64,000 bases of DNA, from positions 253,521-317,520 of the forward strand of contig JAJVDF010000230.1 of the NCBI GenBank assembly GCA_022410635.1, written 5' to 3'. The notes under the pieces are model-generated. The model did not search any database. It saw nothing but the letters and a program-made list of their open reading frames with translations, and had not been told where the DNA came from. The DNA comes from Tretioscincus oriximinensis. Lineage: Eukaryota > Chordata > Lepidosauria > Squamata > Gymnophthalmidae. This document shows positions 1 through 11,560 of the stretch, one piece after another. The first letter of the stretch is position 1. Every line of letters begins with the position of its first letter. The position numbers were made by a program, and so were the translations under genes.

Positions 1-99
1 AATATTAAGAACAAAAGAAGTATGTTTAATTTAGGGCACCCAAGGATTATCCTAGGAGAATGAATACCTGCTTAACTAAATAATTATGGCTACACAAGT

Positions 100-420
100 G
101 GTTATTACTCTTGGGTGGAAGGATAAAAATAAATGGGATATATCAAAGTGGCAACACCATATGACTGATCAATTGATGATGGATTATCTTAGAGACAAAG
201 AGGATGTGAACAGAAAAAAATAGAAAGAGATATATAAGAAACTGGTCTAATAATATATTGTCAATGAAACAGGTGTGCATGGGGTAGTAGTGGAATGGTC
301 ATGAGCTACTGAACATGATAAAACTGATCCTGAAACCATAAGGATATGTGTTTCTTTTTGATGTGGGAGAGAGGGGAATAAAAAAATAAAATATGTACAA
401 ACTCAAGTATAAGCCTAGTT
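100..420 (+). mobile_element. Possible LINE-1-like ORF2 C-terminal remnant
   Basis: From about base 131 one frame reads KWDISKWQHHMTDQLMMDYL followed by a charged stretch and then stops. Its tryptophan-rich, W-x(n)-HMT-DYL character resembles the extreme C-terminus of vertebrate LINE-1 ORF2. An A-rich stretch (about 375-395) follows, as a LINE 3' end might. No catalytic motif is visible and the frame carries stops, so this would be a dead fragment. The assignment is by resemblance only and could be wrong. Confidence 0.3.
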
Positions 421-436
421 TTTCAGCACATTTTTA

Positions 437-1017
437 ATGCTGAAAAAATCCCCCTCAACTTATATACAGGTGCTGTATGGGTGTTCTCCAATCTCTCCCA
501 CTTCCCCAGAGCCACCTTTGCTTCCCCCATCCTTGCCTTTCCCCCCAGNCACTAGTGGGACTACACTTCCCAATATGCTCCGGTGTCTTCCCTTCTCAAG
601 CCTGTGCAGATGTATGTGGGCTGCTGCTGCCTTTGCTGCCTCCCTCTGGACCAATGCCTGAGGTGGTCCAGAGGTGATTTCAGTAGCGCCCCCAGTGCAC
701 AGGCACTGGAAGAGAGTGTGGCAGCGGAGGTCATCATCATCAACTCATTTTGATCCAGCGAGATGAGGGCAATGTAGTACCAGAGCCTCCTTGCTGCTGA
801 CATCCTCTACGTGCGCCTAGTCATCCTGGAATTGGGAGCCAAGGAGTGGATGCCAAGGGGCCCCAGGAGCCTCCAGCATGTGGCCCTGAGGAGTGTGTTG
901 CCTCACAGGAGGCTGCAGGCCCCAGGGTGCGACATGCAGCTCAGATGAACACATGGGAGGCGTTGGGTTTCTTTCCTTCCTTCGTCCCCTTCTGCTGCAT
1001 TTCCCACCCTAGATTTA
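437..1017. other. GC-richer anonymous block, left part of an older repeat
   Basis: This stretch is clearly GC-richer than its surroundings, with CTCC/GCTGCTGCC-rich sequence and no convincing long ORF. It opens with an ACTTATATACAGG-like motif, and a related ACCTTATATTCAGG motif occurs at about 1660 beyond the inserted MITE. This suggests that 437-1017 and 1618-1712 were one older interspersed element before the MITE landed. I cannot name the family. Confidence 0.3.
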
Positions 1018-1025
1018 TACTGGGG

Positions 1026-1609
1026 TAGGGTTGCCATACGTCCCGGTAAACTGGGACAAACCCGGTTTTGGGGACTAAAATATAGTCCCCTCCGGGTTTT
1101 AAGGCAAAATCCCGTTTTTTTACATTCCCCAATGCTGCATCGGGGAATGTAAAAAGGCGGGATTTTAAAGGAAAAGCAACCGTCAGAGCTGATGGCTGCA
1201 GCGCGCGCAACGCTTTCCGGGGTCCTGGGAGGACCCTCGGAGCACGCCGTAGCTGCTCCTTGGCTGGAGGCGGGGTTTCGCCCTGCTCTCGCCGCCAACT
1301 CACCTCTAGAAACGCCTGGGTTTCTGACAGGAGGGCAGCTCTGTTCTCCTCTCACAAACCCAAGCGTTTTTGCTCCGCTGCTGCAGACGAGTTGGCGGCG
1401 AGAGCAAGGAGAAACCCCGCCACCAGCAAAGGAGCAGGTGCGCATGCNTGCGTGCACGCACACACGGACGCTTGTAGTGAGACAGGCAGAGGTTTTGCCT
1501 GTCTCGCTACAAGTGTCCGTATGTGCGCATGCGCACGTGTGCACACACACGCGCGCGCGTGCACCCCACCCCCGTCCCGGTTTTGGTTTGCCAGAATATG
1601 GCAACCCTA
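1026..1609 (+). mobile_element. Non-autonomous hAT-type MITE with serial hairpins, copy 1
   Basis: The termini are inverted: TAGGGTTGCCATA at the left and TATGGCAACCCTA at the right, each followed inward by a CCCGGT / ACCGGG motif. The flanks carry an 8-bp duplication, TACTGGGG (1018-1025) and AACTGGGG (1610-1617), 7 of 8 matching; 8 bp is the hAT signature. No transposase frame is present. The interior is a chain of foldbacks: 1101-1171; a GGGTCC/GGACCC hairpin near 1220; a long pair of about 50-bp arms at 1251-1302 and 1388-1438 enclosing another hairpin at 1309-1369; and 1439-1537. The right end holds alternating CA/CG tracts. A second copy lies inverted at 48851-49445. Confidence 0.8.
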
Positions 1610-1617
1610 AACTGGGG

Positions 1618-1712
1618 TCAATATGTTTTCCCTGTTTTTTGTGGTAAAATTAGGTGCCTCACCTTATATTCAGGTCAACGTATACTCGAGTATATATGGG
1701 TTTGCTTTCACT
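1618..1712. repeat. Right part of the repeat interrupted by the MITE
   Basis: The sequence resumes with TCAATATG, a CCCTG-TTTTTTGTGG block, ACCTTATATTCAGG and a TATACTCGAGTATATA palindrome. This CTTATA...TCGAGTATATA style of sequence recurs as an interspersed repeat in vertebrate genomes, but I cannot assign it to a named family. Together with the TTTATAC just left of the MITE it reads as one continuous older repeat split by the insertion. Confidence 0.35.
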
Positions 1713-1719
1713 TGAATAT

Positions 1720-4365
1720 AGGTGAGTGTAATGTAATGGATATAATTATGAAGCAAAGAAAAAATATTAATGAAAACAAAACAAAATTAGTTCTCTGAGG
1801 TTACAAATTTACACAAATGTGCAGATTAGTAAGTTATACATTTATATCTCGTAGGGTGCATGCATACAAAGCTTCCTTACCTGGTTCTTGCCAGAATGCT
1901 CCAACATCTTCATTCCCTAGCCATACTCATTATAGACACTTTCACTAGGCTTTGCCATGCATCGGTAATAAAAGTGTGAGAATAAAAAATTTCCTGATTG
2001 TTGACATTTTCCAACAACTTAGCAAAACTGCAGGCATTCCCCTTCTAAGCCTTCATGTGCTGGGGTTAATGGGAGAAGACAGGATCTCACACAAAGATAG
2101 CAATATGAGAATGTTATACACTTCCTGCTTTAGCCTCCACTGAGCATGCTCAGGATTACATCCTGGCTACTCAGCTCTATAATCCTGGTAATTCGTCTCT
2201 CTGCTCTATGATCCTGGGACCTCATCTTTCTGTTCTATTTAAAGGTTTGTTTGTATTTGTTTGTGACAGGAGGAAGTTAAGCTTGGCATTGCTCATGAAC
2301 AAGTTCTTTCAAAATATAATTGTGTTTTTTAACACCTTTTGTGCACAGGGCGAAAGTGATACAGTTATAGCTTCATTCCAGCTCTAACAGTCCTTATTTT
2401 CCTGGCAACCAATAATCCTGCTAAAATATCAGTTTCCTTGGCTGGCACTTCAAGTCCCAATAATAACTGCCTTATTTGAAACATGTTTTATAGAAGAGTT
2501 TAGGCACTGAGCTAAGTACTATTTCACTATCAATAGTTAACATTTTGTAAAATGAAGAAATCATTACTGGTTGTTCATCCCTACAATATCGCTGAAGTGG
2601 AATAACTTCATCTCTCTTCTGCAGTCATTGTCTTCCACAGCATTTCCGTCTTTCTCAATTAAACATAATTACATAAGGACTTCATTAGCCAGATAATTTG
2701 CTTTAAGAGGCCAAATCTTTTATTAAGTAAATGTAAGTTTTAATTGGTCTTCCACTTAATATGAATGCTGTGTTCTCAAAATTTGTCACAATAAGCACCA
2801 AAGCAGGTCAATCAGATGATAAAGCAATTATTGAAACATTATTTGATCCCAAATATTTATTTTTCTAGACCAAATGCTATTGCTCTTATTTATAATATGT
2901 TTTAGTCATTTCCCCACAATTAATAAAATCTGTTTTTAAAGAGTACACACATGTCACTTACCTTTTCTGAAGCTTGTGCAAACTCTGTTTGCTAGTGAAT
3001 AATTAAATTAAATCCAGGATTTGAAGGCCCGCTCAGCTAGAGATTGCTTGACACATTTGTTGCTGTAAATAGGATTTAGAGATGACACATTCACATAACT
3101 ATGTATTATTGCAAAAGTGTCTCATACCTTGGAAATTAACTAGAAAAAGAAACGAGTTCTATGGACAAATCTTCTTCAGATGTTATAAAGGATACTTATC
3201 TATGAAAGGTCATGGTACTTATCTTTTTCCTGTTCATTTCTAAGGAGCTATAGGAACTATTTTCTAGGTATTCTGATATACACTAAATTCTTTGTACTAA
3301 CTAGAAAACTTTTGAGCTTCTTGTTAACTCTGCAATTCTATGATGTTTTAAAAGATCTTGCCAACTTAGTAGCTTTTGCTTCAGTTAAAATTTTTGACTT
3401 GATATGTCAGTTCGCTGTGTAGTCAGTTTGTAAAATATGCTTCATCATAGGATATTTGCTGATATAATTCAACTTGGCAAAGCATTCATTAACAACTTTG
3501 TATAGTTTGTCCCACTTGTATACATTAGGCTTAAAAGATGACATGTTTAATACTTTTCCAATTGCTGAAGTGCCTCTGAGGCGTCTCTGTTTTACAGGGA
3601 TTTTGTTTAGACAGAATAAGGTAGCCAAGTCTAACCCACAAGCTGTCCTCAAACAGGAAAGTTTAGTCAGTCAGTGATGTAAGCAATTATATTCACATGA
3701 GGAAACAAGAGTCATGACAACACTCTACTTTAAGCATATTAAGAGCTCTTGACAATAGGAGGTTAAGGGTTGCAGAATGTTATCAAAGCATCACAAAGAA
3801 AGATCTCTGTTTAGTAAGCTCTATTAGAACAAAACTTCAGCATAAGTTTCTGTGTGGTTTTGAGATATTCATGCAGTTGCTATGTTCTTTATTTCCCTCT
3901 ATCTGAGAAAGAAGAGGGAGGCATTTAAACCTTCAGTCCTGAAGAATGAGCTTAATCTGAACAAAAGTAGATGTGTGAACAAGGCCAGAGAGAGATCAAT
4001 GCAGTATTTCTCCATCTGAACTGTACATGTCATTAGTTATCCTCAACAAAGACTTTCACTCTCTCTTGCCTGCAAAAACTTCCAGTTCCAATCCTTAGCA
4101 TCTCTGATTGAGGGGGTATAAGTAATGAGTTCTCTATTTACTATCATATGCCAAAAAGGGTCTTATTGGAAAACTCTGATTTTTTCAATCTTGGCTTTTG
4201 AGAGTTGAGCCCTTGCTTACTGGACTTGGCCTAGCCTTCACTCAAGCATGGGGCAGGAATAATGTTTGAATCTGGCAGTTCTATCCCTTCCCAGAAGTAA
4301 CCTTTTCCAGCATGAAACTGCTTGCCTATCTTTTTATTTTAGGATAGTGGGGGGAATGGGTTATC
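1720..4365. other. AT-rich single-copy-looking DNA
   Basis: No repeat termini, tandem array or coding-like frame of convincing length is visible. Short ORFs such as 3407-3652 and its opposite-strand partner at 3474-3677 overlap each other and look like chance frames. The part at 2575-3130 is listed separately as a possible conserved non-coding element. Confidence 0.5.
2575..3130. promoter_or_regulatory. Candidate conserved non-coding element (weak)
   Basis: This is a repeat-free AT-rich interval with several homeodomain-type cores, for example CATAATTACATAAGG, TTCATTAGCC, TTTTAATTGG and AATTAAATTAAATCC, plus an AATCAGATGATAAAGC stretch. Dense TAAT cores without repeat signatures are typical of vertebrate developmental enhancers, but such motifs are also frequent by chance in AT-rich DNA. 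Conservation cannot be tested from one sequence. Confidence 0.2.
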
Positions 4366-4369
4366 AGTG

Positions 4370-4765
4370 TGGAAATGACTTGGGCAGCATCTCCACAAAG
4401 ATTTTCTCCTGAGATGGTAGCAACACCATGTAGAATCCACCCCATGAGTTCATGCAACTTCAGTGATCCACTAGCTAAAAAGGCCTGTGGTCTAGGACTT
4501 TTCAACTACTTTTCTGATTTATAGTGGACGTTTTTAAAATTTGAAAAAAATAGCCTTTGTAGGGTATTCAGTAATATGGTAATTTGAAGCTCTCGTCTCA
4601 CAGAGAATGCTGGGAATTGTAGTAACGCAAGTACAGCAATGACTTACGAGTGCTGAGAATACAAGGAAATGTAAGGGGAAGACAGGAAACAGCATGGGAA
4701 ATTGTAGGCATGTGGGGCAGAACTGTGAAAGTGTTTTTTCATATTGTTTAAAAATAACAAAAGTA
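4370..4765 (+). repeat. Anonymous dispersed repeat, copy 1
   Basis: It matches 9890-10290 in the same orientation and block order: GAGATGGTA, then CCACTAGCTAAAAAGG, then AATAGCCT, then CAGAGAATRCTGGGAATTG, then AATACAAGGAAAT, then RAAACAGCA. Divergence is visible throughout, so both are old. No terminal repeats or coding frame are evident, and the family is not recognised. Confidence 0.65.
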
Positions 4766-4769
4766 AATA

Positions 4770-6945
4770 TTATTGTAGGGAGATACCCACAGGGTGTATT
4801 TTTATATATTAAAAATGTGCCCTGAAAGTAGCTCAAAGATGGTAACATTAGTGTTCCATCTCATCTCAGATTCACATTAAAGACTTTTAAATGTACATTT
4901 TTGGCCTTCAATGTAGATTAGATCATCTCTAAGTTGCTTTAAGAACTCCTTTTGTGAAGATGTACCTAACAAGCAGAAATGTCAGTCTGTTGGTATTATT
5001 TCATTCTAAATTGTATTAATTTCTCCTTTTATTAACTGGTGACATTGTTTAGAGAAAAATAGGTGGACTGGATAATATTTTTTAAAAATACACTTTGCTT
5101 TCATAAACACTGACTGAAAGGTTTATCTGATATATTCTGAAGAATTTGCAAATAAGTAAAATAGAATGGAAAACAACTACAACTAGTTTGACAAATTGGA
5201 CTAATTTTGCTTTTGAAAAAAACAAAAACTGCCCAAAGCAATTTCTCCAAATGTTTTCTAGGACTAATTTAAAAATCTTCCCTTAGGCAAATCCTTTTCT
5301 CTTGTAATTTACAGTTTCATCTTAAGAGGTAAAAAAAATTAAATTAAAAGTCCATGTATAATAACAACAGAAGACAATTATGGTATTTGGCATAGGAAAA
5401 AGAAACAAACCTTACTGCTATAATTAACAATATTGCATAAAAGCTTACCTGGTCATTTGTATTGGTCACATGACCTATGATCTGCTTAAGCTGGTAATTT
5501 CAGGTAAACAGTCAATTGCTAAATAAGGGTATCTTTACTACAGCTTTGTGTCTCATGGCAGCTCAGTTGTTATCTCTAATCCTGAAAAACAAGTGTAGTC
5601 ATAGGTATCTCATACATTTTATACCAGAGGATAGTGACCAGATGAGTAAACAGAGAGAAAAGAAACAGAGGCCATAATTTAAGCATATAAATCTACATGG
5701 ATTCTGTAGCAGGTGCCTTAGGGATTATTCATGGACCAAACACTTTCTCTTGACTTCAGCATGCTCATTGTCAATATGAATGGATAATCATTGAGGTCAG
5801 TTTAGGGACTAATCAGTACATATGATAAGCATTGTTTCCATGTATACACAGTTTTAAGGATTATGAGCTTGATTTTGTTGATAAAACCAAACCCAAAGTA
5901 AGGGAAACAGGGCTTTTTATTAAAAAAAATGGGATAATGTAAATGATTACAATGCAAATAGCAGCTATAAAAGGCTAAAATAATAACATGCTTAGAGATA
6001 ATGAAATACTTTCATATAAAGGAAAATTAGTGATTATAAAAAGGAGAGAACTGATAGCTCTTAAGAGAAGAAATAACTGTACCAATGGCTGCATTTCCTA
6101 TCAGTTAGTAAACAAGTTGCTTGTAACTTAACTAATACTGCAACATGAATTCTTAGGCTTGAGGCCAGAGAACAACTCAACTAAGAAATGAAGAGGGAAG
6201 AATTGAGTGGAATTTTAAAATTAGTCAGTCAAAATTGGGTTCCCTATGCATAGGTAGGAAGTAGAGGTGGGTTATATTAGGGTTTGGTTATTTCACAGTT
6301 TGCAGTGAACTGGAATGTTCATGTCGTTCCCAACTGTTCTTTGGTTCAAAGAAAGATATGAAGTAAACCCAAGCAACTAAATTTAAGTTTCTGCATACCT
6401 CTAGTGGACAGAATTCAATGAAAGAATGCTTCTAGTATCTGAGCAGATGCCATGATATGAAGTTCAGTTAACTATTTCCCCAAATCCCAATGTTTGAACC
6501 CATCATTTGTCCCCTACACACACTAATTACCTATCTGGTTTTGAGTTAGTCTTTGGCTCTTTGTAGCAGCACTACATAAAAACACAAATCAAGGCTGTAG
6601 GGAAGAAGAGTGAAACCTGTGTCTGGAATGAATTCCAGCTTTCTGGGACCTAAAACACAACAGTAGTTGCTCATAACGACAGCTTGAAGTCCAGCACTTG
6701 TTAATGTAATGAGCCCATATTTTAGGTATTGCAGTGATGGTTGAAGGGGAAGTGGATCTTGGAATGGCAAAGTGGCAAAGAGGTTGAGAACCCGGGATTT
6801 AGCCCCCAGACTATGGAACAGTATCCTTCTTGTGGTGCATCAATCACCATCTTTGTTTGCATTCAGAAAACAAAGATGCATGTCTTTAGCCTGGTCTTTG
6901 GCTGGAAAAAATATCTGTTCCCCCTTCCTTACTTTTAGATGTGGT
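4770..6945. other. AT-rich DNA without identifiable features
   Basis: Only short chance ORFs occur, such as 6546-6770 on the minus strand. I see no repeat termini, microsatellite longer than about 20 bases or coding-like composition. Confidence 0.5.
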
Positions 6946-6949
6946 AGTT

Positions 6950-7045
6950 TTAATATGTTTACTTGGGTTTTTATTGTTAACTGCCCTGAGATCTTTTGGG
7001 GATAGGGCTGTATAGGAGTGTAAACAAACAAATAAAAATAAATAT
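6950..7045 (+). mobile_element. L2-type 3' tail
   Basis: TGCCCTGAGATCTTTTGGGG, then TAGGGCTGTATA, then a run of AAAYAAATAAAAATAAAT. This is the GCCCTGAGA...GGGCGGTATA hairpin plus A-rich tail that ends many squamate L2-like LINEs and the SINEs that use them. The copy is 5'-truncated and only the 3' untranslated end is recognisable. Confidence 0.6.
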
Positions 7046-9695
7046 CCAAAAACCAGATTTCGTATGGGGAAATGCAGAGTAGACTTGGATGGATGTAAAG
7101 GTTACTAAAGACTCAAAATAGGTCCCAAAATGAACTCAAGAAATTGAATGGTCAAGAATGCCAAAATCCTATCCTTAGGACAATAGAAATTAGGTATCTT
7201 AGGTGGACAGACTGAAGTAATCTAGACATTAAAGCTTTCAAACTGCCTTAATTCAATGAAATAGTCAATTCTAGCATCCACATAATTATGCCAGTCTTGT
7301 AACTATTATTTTCCAGGATGTGAAACATTTCTAGTTTAAGAGCCATTTAGCTGAGATGATTAGGTTGTAGCACAAAAACAACTTTTTAAACCAAAAACCA
7401 AGTGGTTGAAGATTTAAAATAACTGATTCTTGAAGGATATTTCATTATAAACCTACTTTTGGAATGGAAACTTAATTTAGATACAGATCCTATTGTTGAA
7501 ATGATTCCTTGTCACAGTCCAGTCCAGGTCCCACAAATTTAGAAGATTAACTTAATATATAGCATCCCAGATTAATTTGGACAATAGGGAATGAAAGTTT
7601 TTTGTCATCAAATCATCAATGCGGAAACATTTTTGGAGTGCTGAAGCTTGAATATTTTTTTTGAAATCTTTTTGTAATGACTAAACAGATCCTTTCTGGG
7701 ATCTCTCCCAGCCCCCCCCCCCCAAGATTAGGAGCTCTGAAACATAAATTTTATTTGATTTATAATATCAATAATCTGGGCCTACCTTGGGAATATTTTG
7801 CCAGGTCTTGGAAGTGAACCAATTTCAGCTCCTGATGAAACATTGTACCCTGCCCAGAGCTTCCTGGCCTGATCCAAGAGAACCACATGTAATGTTAATG
7901 TTACTCTTGGAATTTAGGTTACAGCCCTTGAACTGCCCCTGCATTGCTTTTACTTTCATTTGTATACAAATCCTTCTTTTTTTAAGAAGCTTATTAATCC
8001 CCGACTTTGAAAAAATGAAGACAGAAGAAGAGAATGTCTGATGTGAAAGCTGACTCTTTTTTGCTTTGGGCATGAAACTCTTTCTCTCTGGGATTAGCTG
8101 AACTCTATTAGTGCTGCAGCGATGACTAGCGGCAGATAAGGCCACATCCTCTGTACCTCATTGCACTGTAGTAAACATGAAGTTTCTTGCAGGGGCGTGC
8201 TCTCCATCTCAGCTCAGGGCTCAGAAGGAATGGCCAGCCATTAAGATTTTGCCGCAGGCAGACTCTCTCATCTTTTGTTTGGATCAAGTTCTGACAACAG
8301 CAATACTAATTGATTAAATGTTCTAATCAGAGATTATAGCTCAGAGAGAGAGGGAGAACGAACATATCTGTACTTAGTTGTGTCTCTGATGTCTATATTT
8401 GTACATGTTAGGCAGGAATTGATTGTTTTATTATTTATTGCATAGACTGTTGGGCGTATTTTTTCTAAAGGTCTTTTAGTGTGAGAAGCAAACTTTATAG
8501 TTTTTGCTTCTTTATCTCATTCATGCTCAGAGCAACCCTTTTATGAGTTCCTACTGACTTTACTGATTGGCAGACAACACAAGCCCTACCGTTTCTCTTT
8601 GCAATTTAAAGTTCACTCTTACACATGCTGGCTTGGAAGTAAATCCCACATCATTCAGTGGTGCATACAGCCAAGTCAATGTGTGCATTTGTTTTCAGCA
8701 AACAGGTACTCTTTTAGTAAAGTTTCAATGCACAAAATAAATGTATCCAAACTGGATCTTCAAAATGGATATAAAAGTCTCAACTTAGGAAAACTGGAAG
8801 AGAACATCTGATTCAAAAGTTCAGTGCAATGGAGAAAGTTTCAGAACAGTGCTATCTAGAACAGTGTTTTTCTGAGTAATGTAATAGGAGACTGTTTTAA
8901 AGTGATCTTCCAGGTGTTTGTCTTGATATACTGTTCCAGCTGTTTGCTGTGTGGACACCTAGGTAAGCCCTATAACACACATAGAGAACAAAAGCTCTTA
9001 GGCTTGTTCTGTTTTCCAAATACAGGTACTGATGGGTCCTTTTCCCATGGCTGGAAAAAAAATTAGCTGTAAACATCAAAGCTTGGGAGTGAAATTTCTC
9101 TGGCTGTGATATTTGGGCGGGTGGAGTAGTGGTATAGATATGGACAGCACACTTGTTGCTTAGAGGGATGAAGCACTTTCTTGCAATTAGTCTAGTCTTT
9201 GAAGTATCAGGGTCCACCTGTTGGGTGGATCCTGCTTATATGGTATTACAGAAGAAATTGGAACCTGGTGCACCCATTTCTTCTGTGACTGCAGAGTCAT
9301 CTATTTCTTACAAATAGTTCTCAAAGGATCTCTTTGCAAGGACTAGACCAATTTGTGAAGAGTTGTGAACCATTTTCAGTTTATTTTTAATTTTTTTTAA
9401 CTAAACCTCTTTTGGGGGGGGGTGAAGATAAACTGAAAAAAGTTTAAAGCGAAGGTGTGACTATGGTTTAAGAGATTAACAACAAATATAATCTTTCTCA
9501 ATTGTTTGGGCAAGAAAAAAGACAGCTGAAAACCACTGATACGTACTTATTTAAATCCAAATTAATTTGACTGTTCTTGGGGGGAAAAACTTGTGCAAAT
9601 GGATTTTTCTTCTTCTTTGAAACTTTGATCTGCTGCTCTAATTTCACAATTTTAATCATGAATGGAACCAGGTACTGAGTGCTCCAGGCAGTTGA
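7046..9695. other. AT-rich DNA, one poly-C run
   Basis: Contains a 12-base cytosine run (7712-7723) and a G-run near 9413-9421, but no recognisable transposon ends or genes. The ORFs at 7787-8041, 7825-8145 and 8897-9217 have no recognisable motifs. A possible regulatory stretch at 8225-8400 is listed separately. Confidence 0.45.
8225..8400. promoter_or_regulatory. Candidate conserved non-coding element (weak)
   Basis: A repeat-free stretch containing CTAATTGATTAAATG, GTTCTAATCAGAGATTA and a GAGAGAGAGGGAGA tract after CAGACTCTCTCATC. The TAATTGATTA core is a paired or overlapping homeodomain-type site. This is suggestive of an enhancer but unsupported without cross-species alignment. Confidence 0.2.
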
Positions 9696-9698
9696 GCA

Positions 9699-9853
9699 TG
9701 GTCACACATGTAATTTTAAACCATCCTCAGTCCAGAAAAACTGGACCCTGAAAACCAGGAGAAAATGATTGTGAACTGGATTGAAAACCATTTTTCCTGA
9801 TTTAGTCGAATTCTTCGGCACTGAAAACAGTATAAAAAGTACATGTGTGACCA
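9699..9853. mobile_element. Short MITE-like element with GTCACACATGTA termini
   Basis: The left end TGGTCACACATGTAATTTTA is the inverted partner of the right end TAAAAAGTACATGTGTGACCA. The interior contains further complementary TGGACC/GAAAACC blocks and no coding frame. Related elements with the same terminal theme lie at 11561-11688 and 41481-41574. Target-site duplications are not clear, so the superfamily is unassigned. Confidence 0.6.
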
Positions 9854-9889
9854 CGATCTTAGTTTACTACTCAGTGCAGGCTGTGCTTC

Positions 9890-10290
9890 CACTAAGGATT
9901 TTTACTGAGATGGTACTTACAGCATGCTGATTTTGCCCCACTAGGTCATGCATGTTCTGATATCCACTAGCTAAAAAGGTCCATGATCTTAGATTTTCCA
10001 GGCACCCATTTGTGCGATTTCTTATTTGATTTCTCTACAAGCTGATAAATAGCCTAATGGGGACTTCCTTAATGTGCACATGCTGATTCTCATGAGATTT
10101 TAAGACTAGCTGTAAAAAGTTCATTAGTTCTCAGCTAGCAGAGAATACTGGGAATTGTAGTAAAATAAGTGCAGCAATGATTTTGGGGTATGAGATGTCA
10201 TAAGAATACAAGGAAATATAACAAGGAAAGAAACAGCAAGGAAAACTGAAGGTAGGTGGGGTGAAGTCGTGAACATTACACACACACACA
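9890..10290 (+). repeat. Anonymous dispersed repeat, copy 2
   Basis: Partner of 4370-4765 in direct orientation, about 5.5 kb away, with shared blocks CCACTAGCTAAAAAGG, CAGAGAATACTGGGAATTG and ATACAAGGAAATATAA. A short (CA)n run near 10279-10290 lies at its end. It begins about 40 bases after the MITE at 9699-9853. Confidence 0.65.
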
Positions 10291-10294
10291 TTTT

Positions 10295-11555
10295 TGGAAG
10301 AAATAATAAATTTAAACAACAGGTGGGACACAGCCCACTTCTCCCAGTGGGCAAGATAATCAATTATTAATATAAGCACTAAATTGACATCTGCATTAAA
10401 ATTATTTCGGTTTAAGATGGACAATTGGAAATTTTCAGTATAATCCTTCACAAACTCATATTTCTAGTTTTGATATGGGACTTTCTAAGATGGAGAAGAA
10501 TTTTATGTAAATGCTATGCAGACTCAGAAAGCATAGGGTAAAGTTTATATGAAATAAAGGTTTTGTACATTTGTACAAAAGAACACAACAGGCTGTTTAT
10601 GTCACTCTAAGCCTTTTGCACAAAGATGATAAGATGTTAAGCTTCAATAGGTGCTCCAGCCAGGTAGCGACAACTTCCTGTGGATGGTTCTGGGTGGTGT
10701 GGCCTTGTTGCTGGCCTCCAATGGCACAGAGCAGGTTGGTGCAGAGCTCTGGTCAGCTGAGGTGGGCATTAACATCTGGTGGCTGTATTAAACAGGGTGG
10801 GTCTAGAGGCGATTGGTCCATCTGTGGGTCACAGTGGGCAGTGGCAGCCCTGTGGTCACCTCAAAATCAGGTTTAACCAGATTGGCCAGTCATGTGCATT
10901 GAAGATGATGGATATGGACTGTGTTCCCTCATCTCACCTGAGAGTCTGCACATGGCTAGAGGAACCCAAATGTTAGACGGGATTCAAGAAAAAGTTAAAA
11001 TCGTTGTTAGATTAGGGAAACAAAACCAAGCAAAAAGTAGGGAAAGGAAAAATACATTATTCTTTTCACAGAAAATGACTTTGTTATAGAAGAGGGTAGA
11101 TTGAATATAAATTACAATCAGAATTACTCATCTATAATAATACATTAAAACATTTATTTATAATACTTTTTTTACCATACACATGTAATGATCATAATTA
11201 AAAAAAACCAAATCAATCCAGATTTTATCTGAAGAAATGCATACATTAAGAAAAAGAGAAAACATTGCATTCATATAATTTTTCTAAACAATGTAAAATG
11301 TGAGAGGGAAAAAGAGGAAGTTAAATGTCACTTCAGCATGGCTAATCCTAAAGTTAAGGGCAAAGAATTTATAGGAAGGTAAGAGCAAATAAAAGGCTGA
11401 GAAAGACAGAAATTAAGAGAGGAGGCTTAGGGAAACAGGATGCATTGGCCTAGTTAATACAAAAGGGATTGCTGAATTGACAAAGGGCTGCTACTGGTAT
11501 TAGCAAACATAGGGATTTGTGGGTTTATTATACTGATCTTTAACATTCAGAGGCT
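10295..11555. other. Intergenic DNA with a GC-richer core
   Basis: The part at about 10640-10960 is GC-richer, with TGGGTGGTGTGG- and CAGTGGCAGC-type sequence, while its flanks are AT-rich. ORFs at 10571-10876, 10779-10976 and 10892-11089 overlap in different frames and show no recognisable domain. Possibly an unrecognised repeat. Confidence 0.35.
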
Positions 11556-11560
11556 GGAAT

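Noticed and set aside
903..1610. ORFs of 116-233 codons on both strands
   Set aside because: They lie mostly inside the MITE and its hairpins, and the opposed frames mirror each other because of the inverted structure.
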